Below the pieces are notes generated by a model, which worked only from the letters and a program-made list of their open reading frames with translations, had not been told where the DNA came from and did no database searches. From positions 1 through 64,000 of the forward strand of contig CAZPWS010000013.1 in assembly GCA_964590225.1 (NCBI GenBank): a DNA stretch of 64,000 nucleotides. The letters run 5' to 3'. Positions 55,401 to 62,419 of this stretch are shown piece after piece (the first letter of the stretch is position 1; each line of letters begins with the position of its first letter). Origin of the DNA: JAEUSG01 sp964590225 (GTDB lineage: Bacteria > Fibrobacterota > OXYB2-FULL-49-7 > JAEUSG01). Position numbers and translations under genes: made by a program.

Positions 55401-55845
55401 CATGTATATAGATAACAGTGGTGATTGTTTTGATATTACAGAGAATAATAAAGTAGCGTTAAAAACTATAGATGGAAGATATGTTTCCGTTTTTGTATCT
55501 GACGATCCAAACTTCCTGTCGAAGAGGGTAAATATATTTGAGCTTGCCCAAAACACCCCAAACCCGTTCAACCCCGCTACTTCAATCAACTTTTCACTGC
55601 CAAGAACATACAGCCCAAATGGAAAACCTGTTGATGGCTCTGTTCTTTTATCCTTAAAGATTTACAATACGCATGGCAAACTTGTAAGAATCCTTGCAAT
55701 AGGAAAGTACGATCAAGGTAGAAGGTATAGCACAATGTGGGATGGAAAGAGCGACAACGGCAAGCCACTCTCATCCGGATTATATTTCTACAAGCTCGAA
55801 GCAGGCACTTGGAAGGCTACAAGAAAAATGGTTATGGTGAAATAG
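46417..55845 (+). CDS. Giant secreted repeat protein with type IX-type sorting domain
   Basis: 3142 residues. Signal peptide (about 1-20). Three tandem units of about 500 residues (to about 1515) each hold an Ig-like domain with a DPDLNT-type motif, a GDTLEI/GTR segment and a right-handed beta-helix ending in DARxxYWG...NPKNI. Then an Ig/cadherin-like domain (about 1520-1605), several fibronectin-III domains (about 1610-2240), further cadherin/dystroglycan-like domains (about 2240-2720), a twice-repeated GNWIMAS/GWNMISSP segment, and a C-terminal FlgD-Ig sorting domain (TPNPFNPATSINFSLP ... GLYFYKL ... KMVMVK). Likely a surface adhesin or sheath protein. No catalytic residues recognised. It ends 2 bases from the convergent gene. 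Confidence 0.9.
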   Translation: MNKSTLFALIVALIAANSFSYSDGHLRIADISYYNNVEYSLTNDSIFVEVTDPDLDTSASVRETLFVHISSSVEPAGDSIKLIETWSGNGWVLRGAIYVDSSATPVSGDRKIQAVVGDMITVRYHESANLYGEPVVHQKKLFVAKTIKSGGSAGNETWPLSGSPYFVSENFTVNSSDTVTIAAGSILVFPVNRDPWSEGVKLTVYGHLVANGTLTDSIYFESLGDTPTRRDWRGIEVYNGSINLRYCVLRNSTYGVNWYYSSNFVFKSSRVSHSSFVRHENALRHEAYNSPYKSLIIDSNYIELFALQDSSSVTGIYSTQGTTYSDTFKIFDNKIKINQETSSATFFYGMQLTGRDSSATDYSRAVIERNLIWSDSGYPDRQANGIYLSYFKATDIKSNRISGFSKGVYFGCHNFGTIFEDNILTRNHIDAYIDCEPGIALRNNAFASNSAGGYGVYNSHYSDVDARNVYWGETARAQMNSGSNPKNITRIYDKFDYSGVGQVLYSGWLSDTNGTPTPSGIDGEIKILDMSYMTRGYCLVGQSIRVRIIDSDLNLDPGVMETIKISFSTGVETTDTLFLQETSINSDTFEVVALVENNPTPSLKDGKIQVLYGQMIEFTYRDALTGYGSAVDKKIVITVPKTVVSSVSGNTIWNSTNSPYWLDGSITVWAGDTLEIQQGTRVWMKANKSQEYEQYGDTINVFGHLKVIGASGDSVHIGPVSTAPAIREWFGIRAYGTGSVSLKYAKLTNAYRGVELWYEYSGSVCFNRISHSLISSAKTAVYGYNSESQGITIIIDSSKFVSAPADTVSDYLVNMAWYGYNNSGDSLLISDNEFSIHSSPSYTSNNKAVYLYGRRALPGFKKGYFQRNIIKSDSLPGIGHESSHLGIELSDMHSLMVQNNRFSRFITAMRITGDSGSIYSGNIFNENQHHIYIGWGEKAGRFQGNAFSHPLSGGYAFYNNSSPFVDARNNYWGGPATSEMNSGGNPKNISVIHDMFDEASRGQVQYAGWLSDTNGTPSATGTAGMLKLAISDTVSRDWYLPGDTMIILLTDPDLNTNGSVTETVKISISSNQEASDTITLTEHGTDSSLFTATVVIDESGTPVYGDGKLQALPGSDIVVRYQDMQNNFGQPQLVMRKALLAKTYLPSGPLSYGTVLDHTQSPYIMGGSISVMVGDTLKINQGTRIITRKREKINPWDSDNGDTISVYGHLQVDGVAGDSVYFDTQREEKYPGSWYGIRVENGGTFNIRHASFWNTECALDIYTSNYDTNYVNFRLTNSKVNNAKRAMIFNSSTSEKMTLRVNNNSFDIVLPDTFATDAFYFHYNWSNGDSLIFSDNRINLHNRRYSRNGAAIRIQNRNSGPECIQALIIRNIISADTATVFSNDFSGIYIAQARMIKVDTNEIYRFSRGIYISDDSGIVIQANKFEGNNTHIERNYTYNQSNSYANNNDFGPFMAGGYAIRMAAESNGFDFDARYNYWGPSITAEMNGGGNPKNISGILDFYDNSTYGKVTYSGWRSTPALNVPPVFTSAPSLAILQGRVWTYEMTATDANGDAIVFELTSVPADIEQTGNTLSFRPMVAGNYEFVLSAVAGGQTTQQIFTLVVNADTDRPSNPLTLTANAVSDSAIALSWNHDALIGTDIDSIGIWATSSTYPDSAPYEGGVLYSHRFSKSESNAMVSYLWPKLGLYFSLFVMDSAGNWSVAPSQTYAQTLDLQPPEPVVGFWIEHLSADSVRLHWSSSVSTDVDSLAICVRTDSIYPVNQFDGAIGAVPGTITSFRWSGLPENTTARFSIYARDTSGNWSTAATYEVYMPRVTKPVNNLVLSATPIRKNLVRLKWNPALIAGDGVMHVEVMWGMAKPKVWRDTSIALQYMIMPSLLDSVTDIGIEENEDYWFALFVVDSFGLGSDTTTAAMKKVNSNDFIPPANPLVLSAEVLSEHSARLSWDLSALNGTPISQISLYYGHSKMTHREDTNGVHIMTYFAPFDSEYTAAFLEGKKDYWFTLFVRDSFTNSSDTATLAMKKITTPDQTSPNSIAALHVDYVGLGTLAFSWNPSNSPDAEQVVVRYRTDGFYPDSISDGLLLKNYSPLDTADTLSVFTEGVDYQFTFFVIDSSGNVSPPMPWNQAQIQVKTPAQNVNNVLVSAIDTSTIGVRLDYAGAFADSFLVRVDTARHLSSATNLSAAITYAYMNYFNPNDTLKIFSGLKSGSLYYVTVSAFNQGFISDTINDFKGATVLTPSVGPAAPIFVTSFTDTLQTLVDSLFFLNLIAVDANNDALGFYFLQTPPSGMTLNPTTGALSWTPTIADTNIYTVSIYVSDGSLRDTLSFVLKALNINQPPVFITTAGEMPQWIPEKVLWTKQIRVYDPDSARGDKARLFLDIAPTGMVIDSTTNVLSWTPSASQISALPNYEVYIRAVDNKGLTAVLNFSIGVQNVNDKPVLNTYSSKDTAYQDILFRKIYAAVDPDMNEVLVYRLVSGPTGMTIDSTNGRISFTPVEGQFGNTTFSISVTDAGGLFDTLSVTLTMINRNDPPVISTTLNTETIQEKAAKTWTLAATDPDVSDILRWKKLVGPTTLTVDSLNGSVLWVPQNNDVGTHTITIAVYDKEGLSDTLTFLVVVENTNDIPTITITEGPLVNFGAVKIKFSANDVDRRNGIDSTLTISAVITVSDSSVPLLSKTISLRKNDSLFEFYPVNDGVYDIKLTVKDQAADSSTAIKKFSIGGAGQSVTSNLFVGGNWIMASVPTDSSAMPSTLTDTNRSVAVWSPSKKQYVYANSGFSALKRGSGFWIYSMDSVRINTPKSLVNPSLSGSCTLRVDTGWNMISSPYAYPVKLPLSDPLRHWSLTTENYDTTSIMEPWKGYFVYSLNAQPIVLTGNPFNPDSTEKRSLGKTRQLNKDAGEWLVNIIVVSGGKHDLMNSFGSMIGASDFHDTLDMTKPPPAPNGGPIIAFVQKGSSQMLDRSVTAPFSGTKEWLLYAEPAAGENQLELTFTATDLPEKFRMYIDNSGDCFDITENNKVALKTIDGRYVSVFVSDDPNFLSKRVNIFELAQNTPNPFNPATSINFSLPRTYSPNGKPVDGSVLLSLKIYNTHGKLVRILAIGKYDQGRRYSTMWDGKSDNGKPLSSGLYFYKLEAGTWKATRKMVMVK
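46491..50990 (+). repeat. Three tandem ~1.5-kb coding repeats in the giant protein gene
   Basis: Units begin near 46491, 47990 and 49493. Each encodes the same domain order, and the last landmark (NYWGG/NPKNIS ... YSGWLSDTNGTP) recurs at about 1500-base steps. The DNA has diverged, so this is an old protein-level repeat rather than a recent duplication. The third unit ends without the SDTNGTP linker. Confidence 0.8.
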
Positions 55846-55847
55846 CA

Positions 55848-58040
55848 TTATCTTATCAGGTTCAGCTTTTTCACCATTGACTTACCATCCGCTGTATAAG
55901 CCCTACACAGGTATATTCCACTTGTAACAGGTGTCCCTTTACTGTTTTTTCCATTCCACACAAACTCATAACCAGTACGATTATGTAAACCGTTATCAAG
56001 CCTTGCCACCAAACAGCCTTTTACATCTACAATGTCAACAGTAAGATCTTTATGCCATTGGTTAATGATTATGCTAACGCTACCAGAAAACGGCATCGGT
56101 GACGCCAGTATAGAAAGCGCGGAGAGCCTTGGTAAAGATGATTCTATCTTCCCTGTAACATCAACGCCATAACCACAAGGTAAAATGGTGACAATATAAG
56201 GATCGCTTCCAGAGCCACATCCGTTAAGTACAATGGTTCCAGCTTCATATTTTTTCCTGTAAACATCCCAGTCACCAAAATACTCTCCCGTAGGTATCCA
56301 CAAGTTATCCTCAAGCCAATCGCTCTTCTTTCTATGACGATACTGAATAACCGAAACATTAACCGCCCTATTAACCGAGAATGTTATATGATTCTGATCA
56401 GAACCAATGGTGTCTCTGTAAGATGTGGATATGTATGGCATATTCATAAAGTCCAGCGGACAAGAATACATAACGCTGTTTGTGTTGTCATAATTAAAAG
56501 CTTTTAATGTATCAATGCCAGCAATCCTTAGTTGCCTGCCACTCGAAGATACAAGGTCCCGTACAATAATTAATGGTACGGTATCAGCTACAATCAGATT
56601 TGAAGAAGCTGCCTTATCGCGCACATTGGAAATTACAACAAACGAATCTGTAGCAGAAGCAAAACTATTGGTCTTAAGTATGACTGTTTTTGCATTTCTA
56701 AGATGTATTGCCGACACGGTAATAGATGCCGGAAGAGCGTAGTTAGACGGCTGTACAGCAAATACCGAGTCAACTGGCTCAGAAAAGACAACCTGTATTG
56801 AATCGCCGTATGAAATGGCCACAATTCCCTTTGGTGGTAGAATATCAGCCTGTGTTGTAATAGAGCGCACTTCGGGAGAAGATTCCCCTACGCCATCTGT
56901 TTTACTAATTACCTCATACACATAACTTGTAAGCTCGGCCAATAAACTATCAGCAAAAAAAGTGTTTTTTGTGTATGCTATAACTATCCCATCTCTTTTT
57001 ATCTTATACAAAGAAGGAATTGGAGCAGAGGTTGGAGCATTCCAAGAAAGTGTTACCTTAGTCCCGTTGGCTACAGCGGTTAAATTAGACGGGGTAGCCG
57101 GGTTAAGCGTATCCATGAGCCAACCACGCGTATCGTAACCCCAGATACAAAAACCGCCCGAAAGCAGTTTAGTAGTTCTGCCAGTAAGCACATCGAGATG
57201 CCAGGAGGTTGTATCTCTATTATTGTGAAATGTCATGTCATACTCAGAATTATACGACCATTTATTGAACCAGTAAGAATGGCCATATATGGTTCTTACT
57301 GTAGGAGCAAAAAGGCTATCATCTTGGACGAAAAGTCTCTTTATTCTGTCGTTTGAGTGTCCTGTTGCTACGGCGAGATTTCCAGACGGCGACATAGCAG
57401 CCTGACAAAAAGGCGTTTCTGGAAATTTATTTTCTTTAGCACTTGGGTCAAGTTTAAAAACTGATGAGTTATAAAATCCATGATCGAGAGAATAACAGCC
57501 ACTCCTTCCATCCGCAGACACATTTCCATAAGCACCAATTCCAAGTATATCCTTCGTATTTTGTGTATTAAAGTCAATTTTAAATGTATATACTGTATCG
57601 ATCCTATCATTATAGACATTTAAACTTAAGAGGCTTGTGCCCCAGCTCCATCTTGTGTATATACAGCTGTCTGCCCAACTTAAGGGAACCCTTGGAGTGG
57701 TATCGGGCCCTACTGCTATTATTTGTTTTGTATGAATATCAATTATTCTAATTTTATTCCGTTTTTTCGCATAATAGGCCACTCTTTTACCGTCTGGGGA
57801 AAAACATGGGGAGAATGGTTGTACAGAATCGTTTGAGGCAACAAGAAGTTCTATTGCTCCTGTTGCAAGATTATAAAGCGCAAGATCACCGGGAACATTT
57901 CCTTTCCATGAGCTTCTATCCGAAGAAAGGTTTTTATTATTTGGCATTGTAATAAGAAGCGTTCCTCTATCTGGAGCAGAGAGCGATTGAGCTGAGTAGC
58001 TCAGGCTAAAAAAGAACATACAAATAATTAACATTGACAT
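55848..58040 (-). CDS. Secreted beta-propeller (PD40/TolB-like) protein with Ig-like and sorting domains
   Basis: 730 residues. A signal peptide is followed by a propeller-like N-terminal half (about 25-320) with TolB/PD40 signatures (SPCFSPDGKRVAYYA, SADGRSGCYSL). Next comes a fibronectin-III domain (about 320-410; TPSNLTAVANGTKVTLSWN), a Big-type Ig domain, and a C-terminal sorting domain (SPMPFSGSVSIII ... GYEFVWNGKNSKGTPVTSGIY ... KKLNLIR). No enzyme motif seen. Its stop lies 2 bases from that of the giant gene, so the two transcripts must overlap at their 3' ends. Confidence 0.82.
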   Translation of the reverse strand: MSMLIICMFFFSLSYSAQSLSAPDRGTLLITMPNNKNLSSDRSSWKGNVPGDLALYNLATGAIELLVASNDSVQPFSPCFSPDGKRVAYYAKKRNKIRIIDIHTKQIIAVGPDTTPRVPLSWADSCIYTRWSWGTSLLSLNVYNDRIDTVYTFKIDFNTQNTKDILGIGAYGNVSADGRSGCYSLDHGFYNSSVFKLDPSAKENKFPETPFCQAAMSPSGNLAVATGHSNDRIKRLFVQDDSLFAPTVRTIYGHSYWFNKWSYNSEYDMTFHNNRDTTSWHLDVLTGRTTKLLSGGFCIWGYDTRGWLMDTLNPATPSNLTAVANGTKVTLSWNAPTSAPIPSLYKIKRDGIVIAYTKNTFFADSLLAELTSYVYEVISKTDGVGESSPEVRSITTQADILPPKGIVAISYGDSIQVVFSEPVDSVFAVQPSNYALPASITVSAIHLRNAKTVILKTNSFASATDSFVVISNVRDKAASSNLIVADTVPLIIVRDLVSSSGRQLRIAGIDTLKAFNYDNTNSVMYSCPLDFMNMPYISTSYRDTIGSDQNHITFSVNRAVNVSVIQYRHRKKSDWLEDNLWIPTGEYFGDWDVYRKKYEAGTIVLNGCGSGSDPYIVTILPCGYGVDVTGKIESSLPRLSALSILASPMPFSGSVSIIINQWHKDLTVDIVDVKGCLVARLDNGLHNRTGYEFVWNGKNSKGTPVTSGIYLCRAYTADGKSMVKKLNLIR

Positions 58041-58062
58041 ATTGTTTCCCCTATTGTTGATT

Positions 58063-59649
58063 TTACTTTATTAGCGTTATCATCCGTTCAATATTTTTTC
58101 CGCCAACTACAACTCTGACAATATAGTTTCCAGATACAACCTGCAAACCATCAGAATTACTTCCATCCCAATTAACCTTAAAATAACCTGTATTTCTGTC
58201 CCGACTTACCTGCTTTGTTAAATTTCTGATAAGACGACCATCAACAGTAAAAACAGACACACCAATACCATCATACTCCTTCAAGTCATTATTGATTCCG
58301 TTATATAGAATGCTTATGGTTGGATTAAATGGGTTGGGGAATAGCGTTAAAAAATCCGTTGATTTCCTGTGCATCTCAACAACTGTTTGATTGTCCGCAG
58401 AAATTAACTTTGCTTCCAGAGTATAAGCGCCATCGCCACCATCCTGTTCCCACACCATCAAAAATTTCTCCTTACCGTATGCTATACATTGGCCAGCCAC
58501 CGGAACCGTTCCAGAGTGGATAACAAACCATGGTGCAGCATCTCCGTCAAGCCTAAAGCCATCAGTGTTGAGTCGTTGTGCATATAATTTTGTATTATCA
58601 TTTACGCTACGACCAACATTCAGAAAAACATCACTTCCATATGCTGAAGCTATTGGCATAAAAAATTCATCTGTTTTAAAAAGCAATATTATCTTTTCAT
58701 TATTATATCCAGAAGCCGTATGATTATCACTATTAGGATTTGGAAGTGCCACTGCACTATTTGTTTCGTAAAGGGCACCATGAGCTATTCTAACACCCGC
58801 ATGGCCAACCCCATCCATAACAGCAGCAAAAACCTTACCCTTTTTGTCACTCGTTAAATTAGGTGTATTATATTTTGAAAATCTTGCAGCGGGAGAGTCA
58901 GCTTTCTCAAGTACAAGAATGTTGGTGGCATCCTTTGATAGCCGGACAAATTTACCGTAAATAGTAGGATCGGTCTTCTGTTCACGATAATAAAGGAACC
59001 AGATATTATCTTCTGCATAAGTTATCGATAAACTGCCTCCCGGCAATTCTGTACTTCCATTCGTCAACTTTTGAATGGGTGTGCATATACCTGCGAGAGA
59101 AACGAATAGGCCATTTACCGAATAGAAGGCCGTTGTATCAGTACCTTGCCAACACACTAAAAAGCCGTTTTCGTCCGGCGCAACTACAGGAAACACATCC
59201 GAACCCATTCTGTCGGCAATGGGAAAGCCGTTTGGATCTTCAAGTGCACCTGCTGCCGTTATTCTTGCAGCATAGATTGACCAGTCGCGATTATTGCGGG
59301 AATCGCTCCATACAACAAGAAATTTTCCACCCGATGCTGCTACTTTGGGGCGTTCCTGATTGCCCGGATACTCGCACACCTTAATTGGAGTGCTGTCCAA
59401 CACCACACCATTTTCTGTTATCCTGACTGCATATATGTCGGCACTATCGGATTCAAAATAGTCCTTGCCCTGTTGCCACACAACAAGAAAGCATCCGCTC
59501 AACGAGTCAAAAGCAATATCCGGGGATAATTGCGCTCTTTGGTCGTTAGGGCGAAGTGATACAGAAAAAGCGGCTTCTGAAATTATTCCCGCTTCTGCTA
59601 TCCTCATAAAGAGAACACACAGCAAGCTCGCAAGAAATATTTTTACCAT
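58063..59649 (-). CDS. Secreted beta-propeller-like protein with sorting domain
   Basis: 528 residues with a signal peptide (FLASLLCVLFMRIAEA). The body has repeats of the form FLVVWxxG/YAxRI (for example GCFLVVWQQGKDYFESDSADIYAVRI, KFLVVWSDSRNNRDWSIYAARI), a propeller-type pattern seen in secreted proteins of FCB bacteria. The C-terminus is a FlgD-Ig sorting domain (LFPNPFNPTISILYNG ... VNWDGSNSDG ... MITLIK). The start is 22 bases... upstream of the next gene on the strand lies the phosphatase gene's stop, 32 bases away. Role unknown. Confidence 0.8.
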   Translation of the reverse strand: MVKIFLASLLCVLFMRIAEAGIISEAAFSVSLRPNDQRAQLSPDIAFDSLSGCFLVVWQQGKDYFESDSADIYAVRITENGVVLDSTPIKVCEYPGNQERPKVAASGGKFLVVWSDSRNNRDWSIYAARITAAGALEDPNGFPIADRMGSDVFPVVAPDENGFLVCWQGTDTTAFYSVNGLFVSLAGICTPIQKLTNGSTELPGGSLSITYAEDNIWFLYYREQKTDPTIYGKFVRLSKDATNILVLEKADSPAARFSKYNTPNLTSDKKGKVFAAVMDGVGHAGVRIAHGALYETNSAVALPNPNSDNHTASGYNNEKIILLFKTDEFFMPIASAYGSDVFLNVGRSVNDNTKLYAQRLNTDGFRLDGDAAPWFVIHSGTVPVAGQCIAYGKEKFLMVWEQDGGDGAYTLEAKLISADNQTVVEMHRKSTDFLTLFPNPFNPTISILYNGINNDLKEYDGIGVSVFTVDGRLIRNLTKQVSRDRNTGYFKVNWDGSNSDGLQVVSGNYIVRVVVGGKNIERMITLIK

Positions 59650-59681
59650 TTGCTACTTCCTCCCGAATAATTAAAAAAAAC

Positions 59682-61091
59682 TTATCTAACTAAACATATT
59701 TTCTTTGACAGTGAGCGCTTTCCATCAAACGCCCTAATTAGATAAAAACCATTATTTTGTAATCTTTCAACAACAAGCTTTTCTGTTTTTGTATCTCGCG
59801 CAACAATCTTGCCATTGAGGGAAAAGACTTCTATTGTTGACTGAACCCCTTTTGTGGAAATTTCGATTCTATTGCTAAAGGGATTCGGAGAACATTCAAT
59901 CGTGTAATCGATAGGCTTGGCTATTTCTGGCAGGTAAGTATTGGTGCTATTCCTATTGTCAATACTAAAGGAGTCAATCACGCTATAATTGGAACCAAGG
60001 GTATAGCCTTTTTGGGTATAAACCCCAACATATGGAGAATCAACCACGGCTATTGAATAAGAGTAATTGGTTGTATTATACGCAGCCACATAATCAGCAG
60101 GGGAACCACTAAAGGGGTCAAGCTTTGGGCAACCGGGAGAATTATAGATTGCATATCCTTCAAGCTGAACATCGCTGACATCAAATGGATAAGTCCCATT
60201 AGCTGTGGGTGGATTTTTAATCCATTTCGTTCGTGAATAAAAATGCAAATGTCCATTAAGAATTAATTGACATCCAGCATTTTCAAGGTGATACGCTACT
60301 CTCATGCTACTTCTTGTTCCTGCTAAAGCATAAGTAGGCTCATGGTCCATTCCTATCTTAAACAAGGCATTGGTATCCCGAAATTTCGAATAGGCAGGTT
60401 GACTACTAATTACGCCGCCATTATCAACCGCCAAGAAAGCAATACTACCGTACTGAAAAGTATAAAATCGGCCCGAATCTGGTAAGACCGAGAAGGTACT
60501 AAGGTATTGATCTGTTCCATCATGATTCCCCTTGACAGGAATAAGGATTGTATTGGCAAAGACTTCAGGACTCAAAGCAAATAAGGAATCATAACTGCAC
60601 CGTGCTCTGTATGGATTCGTTGCGCATGTAGTACTGCCATCAGACCATATTAAATCGCCCACAATCACAAGTAGATCCGGCCGAAAGCGAACAAACATTT
60701 CCTTAAAAGTATCCGCTCCATCTTTATCGACTTGTTGTGTATCGCTGGTTAGCGCAATAACAACAGAAGTGCCCGAAGCTGGAGCCGTCCTAAACGAACC
60801 TGCTATACTTGTATCACCATTGCAGATCACTCTATACGCATACCTCGTATCAGGCTGTAATCCCTCAAGATGTGCCCCACGAGCATCACCTTCAGTTGAA
60901 AAATCAAGAGCTTCACTGCCAAGAACTCCATAGATCACGGTTGCATTGGCAGTGGATTTCCATCTGACATAAATGCCCGTTCCTGGTGATTCAGCATCAA
61001 TTAAAAGATATGGCTGAACCAATATCTCAGAAAGCGAAAACACAGCCATAATAGCTATGCAAACAAACAAATTTTTTATCGCTATAAACAC
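59682..61091 (-). CDS. Secreted purple-acid-phosphatase-like metallophosphoesterase with sorting domain
   Basis: 469 residues. A signal peptide precedes a fibronectin-like N-terminal domain typical of purple acid phosphatases (VQPYLLIDAESPGTGIYVRW ... TRYAYRV). The metallophosphoesterase core follows from about residue 105 with SDTQ, GDLIWSDG, KGNHDGTDQY, DHEPTYA and NGHLHFYSRT, so most ligands of the two-metal site are present, although the first motif departs from the usual. A sorting domain ends the protein (SPNPFSNRIEISTKG ... KKICLVR). It probably frees phosphate from organic esters at the cell surface. Confidence 0.87.
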   Translation of the reverse strand: MFIAIKNLFVCIAIMAVFSLSEILVQPYLLIDAESPGTGIYVRWKSTANATVIYGVLGSEALDFSTEGDARGAHLEGLQPDTRYAYRVICNGDTSIAGSFRTAPASGTSVVIALTSDTQQVDKDGADTFKEMFVRFRPDLLVIVGDLIWSDGSTTCATNPYRARCSYDSLFALSPEVFANTILIPVKGNHDGTDQYLSTFSVLPDSGRFYTFQYGSIAFLAVDNGGVISSQPAYSKFRDTNALFKIGMDHEPTYALAGTRSSMRVAYHLENAGCQLILNGHLHFYSRTKWIKNPPTANGTYPFDVSDVQLEGYAIYNSPGCPKLDPFSGSPADYVAAYNTTNYSYSIAVVDSPYVGVYTQKGYTLGSNYSVIDSFSIDNRNSTNTYLPEIAKPIDYTIECSPNPFSNRIEISTKGVQSTIEVFSLNGKIVARDTKTEKLVVERLQNNGFYLIRAFDGKRSLSKKICLVR

Positions 61092-61122
61092 ATTTGCCCC
61101 CTTCTTTCACGCTGCCAAAAAA

Positions 61123-62286
61123 CTATCTGCGAACCCTTGTAAGCTTAAATACGCGTGTTGGAACAGGTCCCTTATTGGCTATGGTGATACTAACCCCTTT
61201 CCAATCATTTAGCCATCCATAAAGATTCCCTTCAATATCATTACCGCCAAGATGGCTAACCATAAGAAGTGGTTTTGTAAGATTAATACCCGATGAATCA
61301 AAAACGGTTGAAGCCATAGCATTGTGGTCAGTATTTGAAGCCACAATCCACCTTCCGTTACGCCCCAGTGTAGAAGATGTAGATATCCTGTCGGTTGGCA
61401 TCCTTCTTATCAAATAGTGGTCGCCTCCACACACATAAAAACACTCACCTCCAGGTTCTGCTGCAATGCTTGATGGCGTATCAAAACCTGTTTGCAGGGG
61501 TGGGCCATCGGGCATCTCCTTCATATCAGGCATACCTGCTGCATGTATCAGACTATCGTCCTTAACCATAACGGCTGAATTTGGCGTCCGAGAAATAAAA
61601 TAGACCTTGCCAACAGTATCGCTTGCTCCCATTTGAAGAGCGAGACTAGTTCTACTACCCCTTGCCGATTCCGGCCACGAACCGAGGTGGGTAACCGTTG
61701 ATCCATCCGACGACACCTTATAGCAAACGCTGTTTGTTGCCACCAGCACCTCACCATAGCTATTTGCTGCAATAACAAATGTATTGCCTAAAAGGACCGT
61801 TTTGGCTGAAGCCGTTCCCCCCTCAGAAAGCCTTACGGTACCACCACCGGCCCATGTTTCGACCAACCATTCATCTCCGCTCTTAAAAATTCTACGCACC
61901 CTACCATTTCCATCATCGCCAACAAAGATATTACCGTTTTTATCACAGGTGATGCTCCTTGGGTTGTATGATCTATTCATTAAATTAAAAAGAGCAGACT
62001 TTGCCTTGCCGTCGCGAAAACCGGCATTACCTGTTCCGGCAAGAACATGTCGCTGTCCTGATGGCGTAACCACATCGATTCTTTGACCATCAATGATGTA
62101 GAGGTATCCGTTCCTGTCACCAGTAAGGCCGATGGCGCCTCCAGTAGAATGGGTCACTTTTCCTGTAGTTGGGCCGCCACCAAATGCACCCGTAAATGGT
62201 TCTGGGAACCACTGTTCCGACCTCCAATCCGCATAACAAAAAAGAGCCGTCAACATCATGAATATCGAAATTATTGGTATTTTCAT
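61123..62286 (-). CDS. Secreted NHL-type beta-propeller protein
   Basis: 387 residues with a signal peptide (ISIFMMLTALFCYA). NHL-like repeats such as GLTGDRNGYLYIIDGQRIDVV, SITCDKNGNIFVGDDGNGRVRRI and SIAAEPGGECFYVCGGDHYLIRRM make up most of the chain. Unlike its three neighbours it has no clear sorting domain; it ends in a short hydrophobic-basic strand (FKLTRVRR). AAGG lies 5 bases before the ATG. It opens the minus-strand group of secreted proteins. Function unknown. Confidence 0.78.
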   Translation of the reverse strand: MKIPIISIFMMLTALFCYADWRSEQWFPEPFTGAFGGGPTTGKVTHSTGGAIGLTGDRNGYLYIIDGQRIDVVTPSGQRHVLAGTGNAGFRDGKAKSALFNLMNRSYNPRSITCDKNGNIFVGDDGNGRVRRIFKSGDEWLVETWAGGGTVRLSEGGTASAKTVLLGNTFVIAANSYGEVLVATNSVCYKVSSDGSTVTHLGSWPESARGSRTSLALQMGASDTVGKVYFISRTPNSAVMVKDDSLIHAAGMPDMKEMPDGPPLQTGFDTPSSIAAEPGGECFYVCGGDHYLIRRMPTDRISTSSTLGRNGRWIVASNTDHNAMASTVFDSSGINLTKPLLMVSHLGGNDIEGNLYGWLNDWKGVSITIANKGPVPTRVFKLTRVRR

Positions 62287-62385
62287 TCCACCTTCCCCTA
62301 TTTTTAGTACACAGTAGAAATATTTATATGCGCGCTACAACTCTATAAATTTTAGCCTATTTTTTAGGATTATCTCTGCTAATAG

Positions 62386-62414
62386 TTGTATTTTAACAAC
62401 AACTTGGTTATATC
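62386..62414 (+). promoter_or_regulatory. Candidate promoter of the right-edge gene
   Basis: TTGTAT (62386-62391) and TATATC (62409-62414), 17 bases apart. Only 5 bases separate the -10 from the ATG at 62420, so transcription would start on or next to the start codon: a leaderless mRNA if the promoter is real. Confidence 0.42.
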
Positions 62415-62419
62415 GAATT

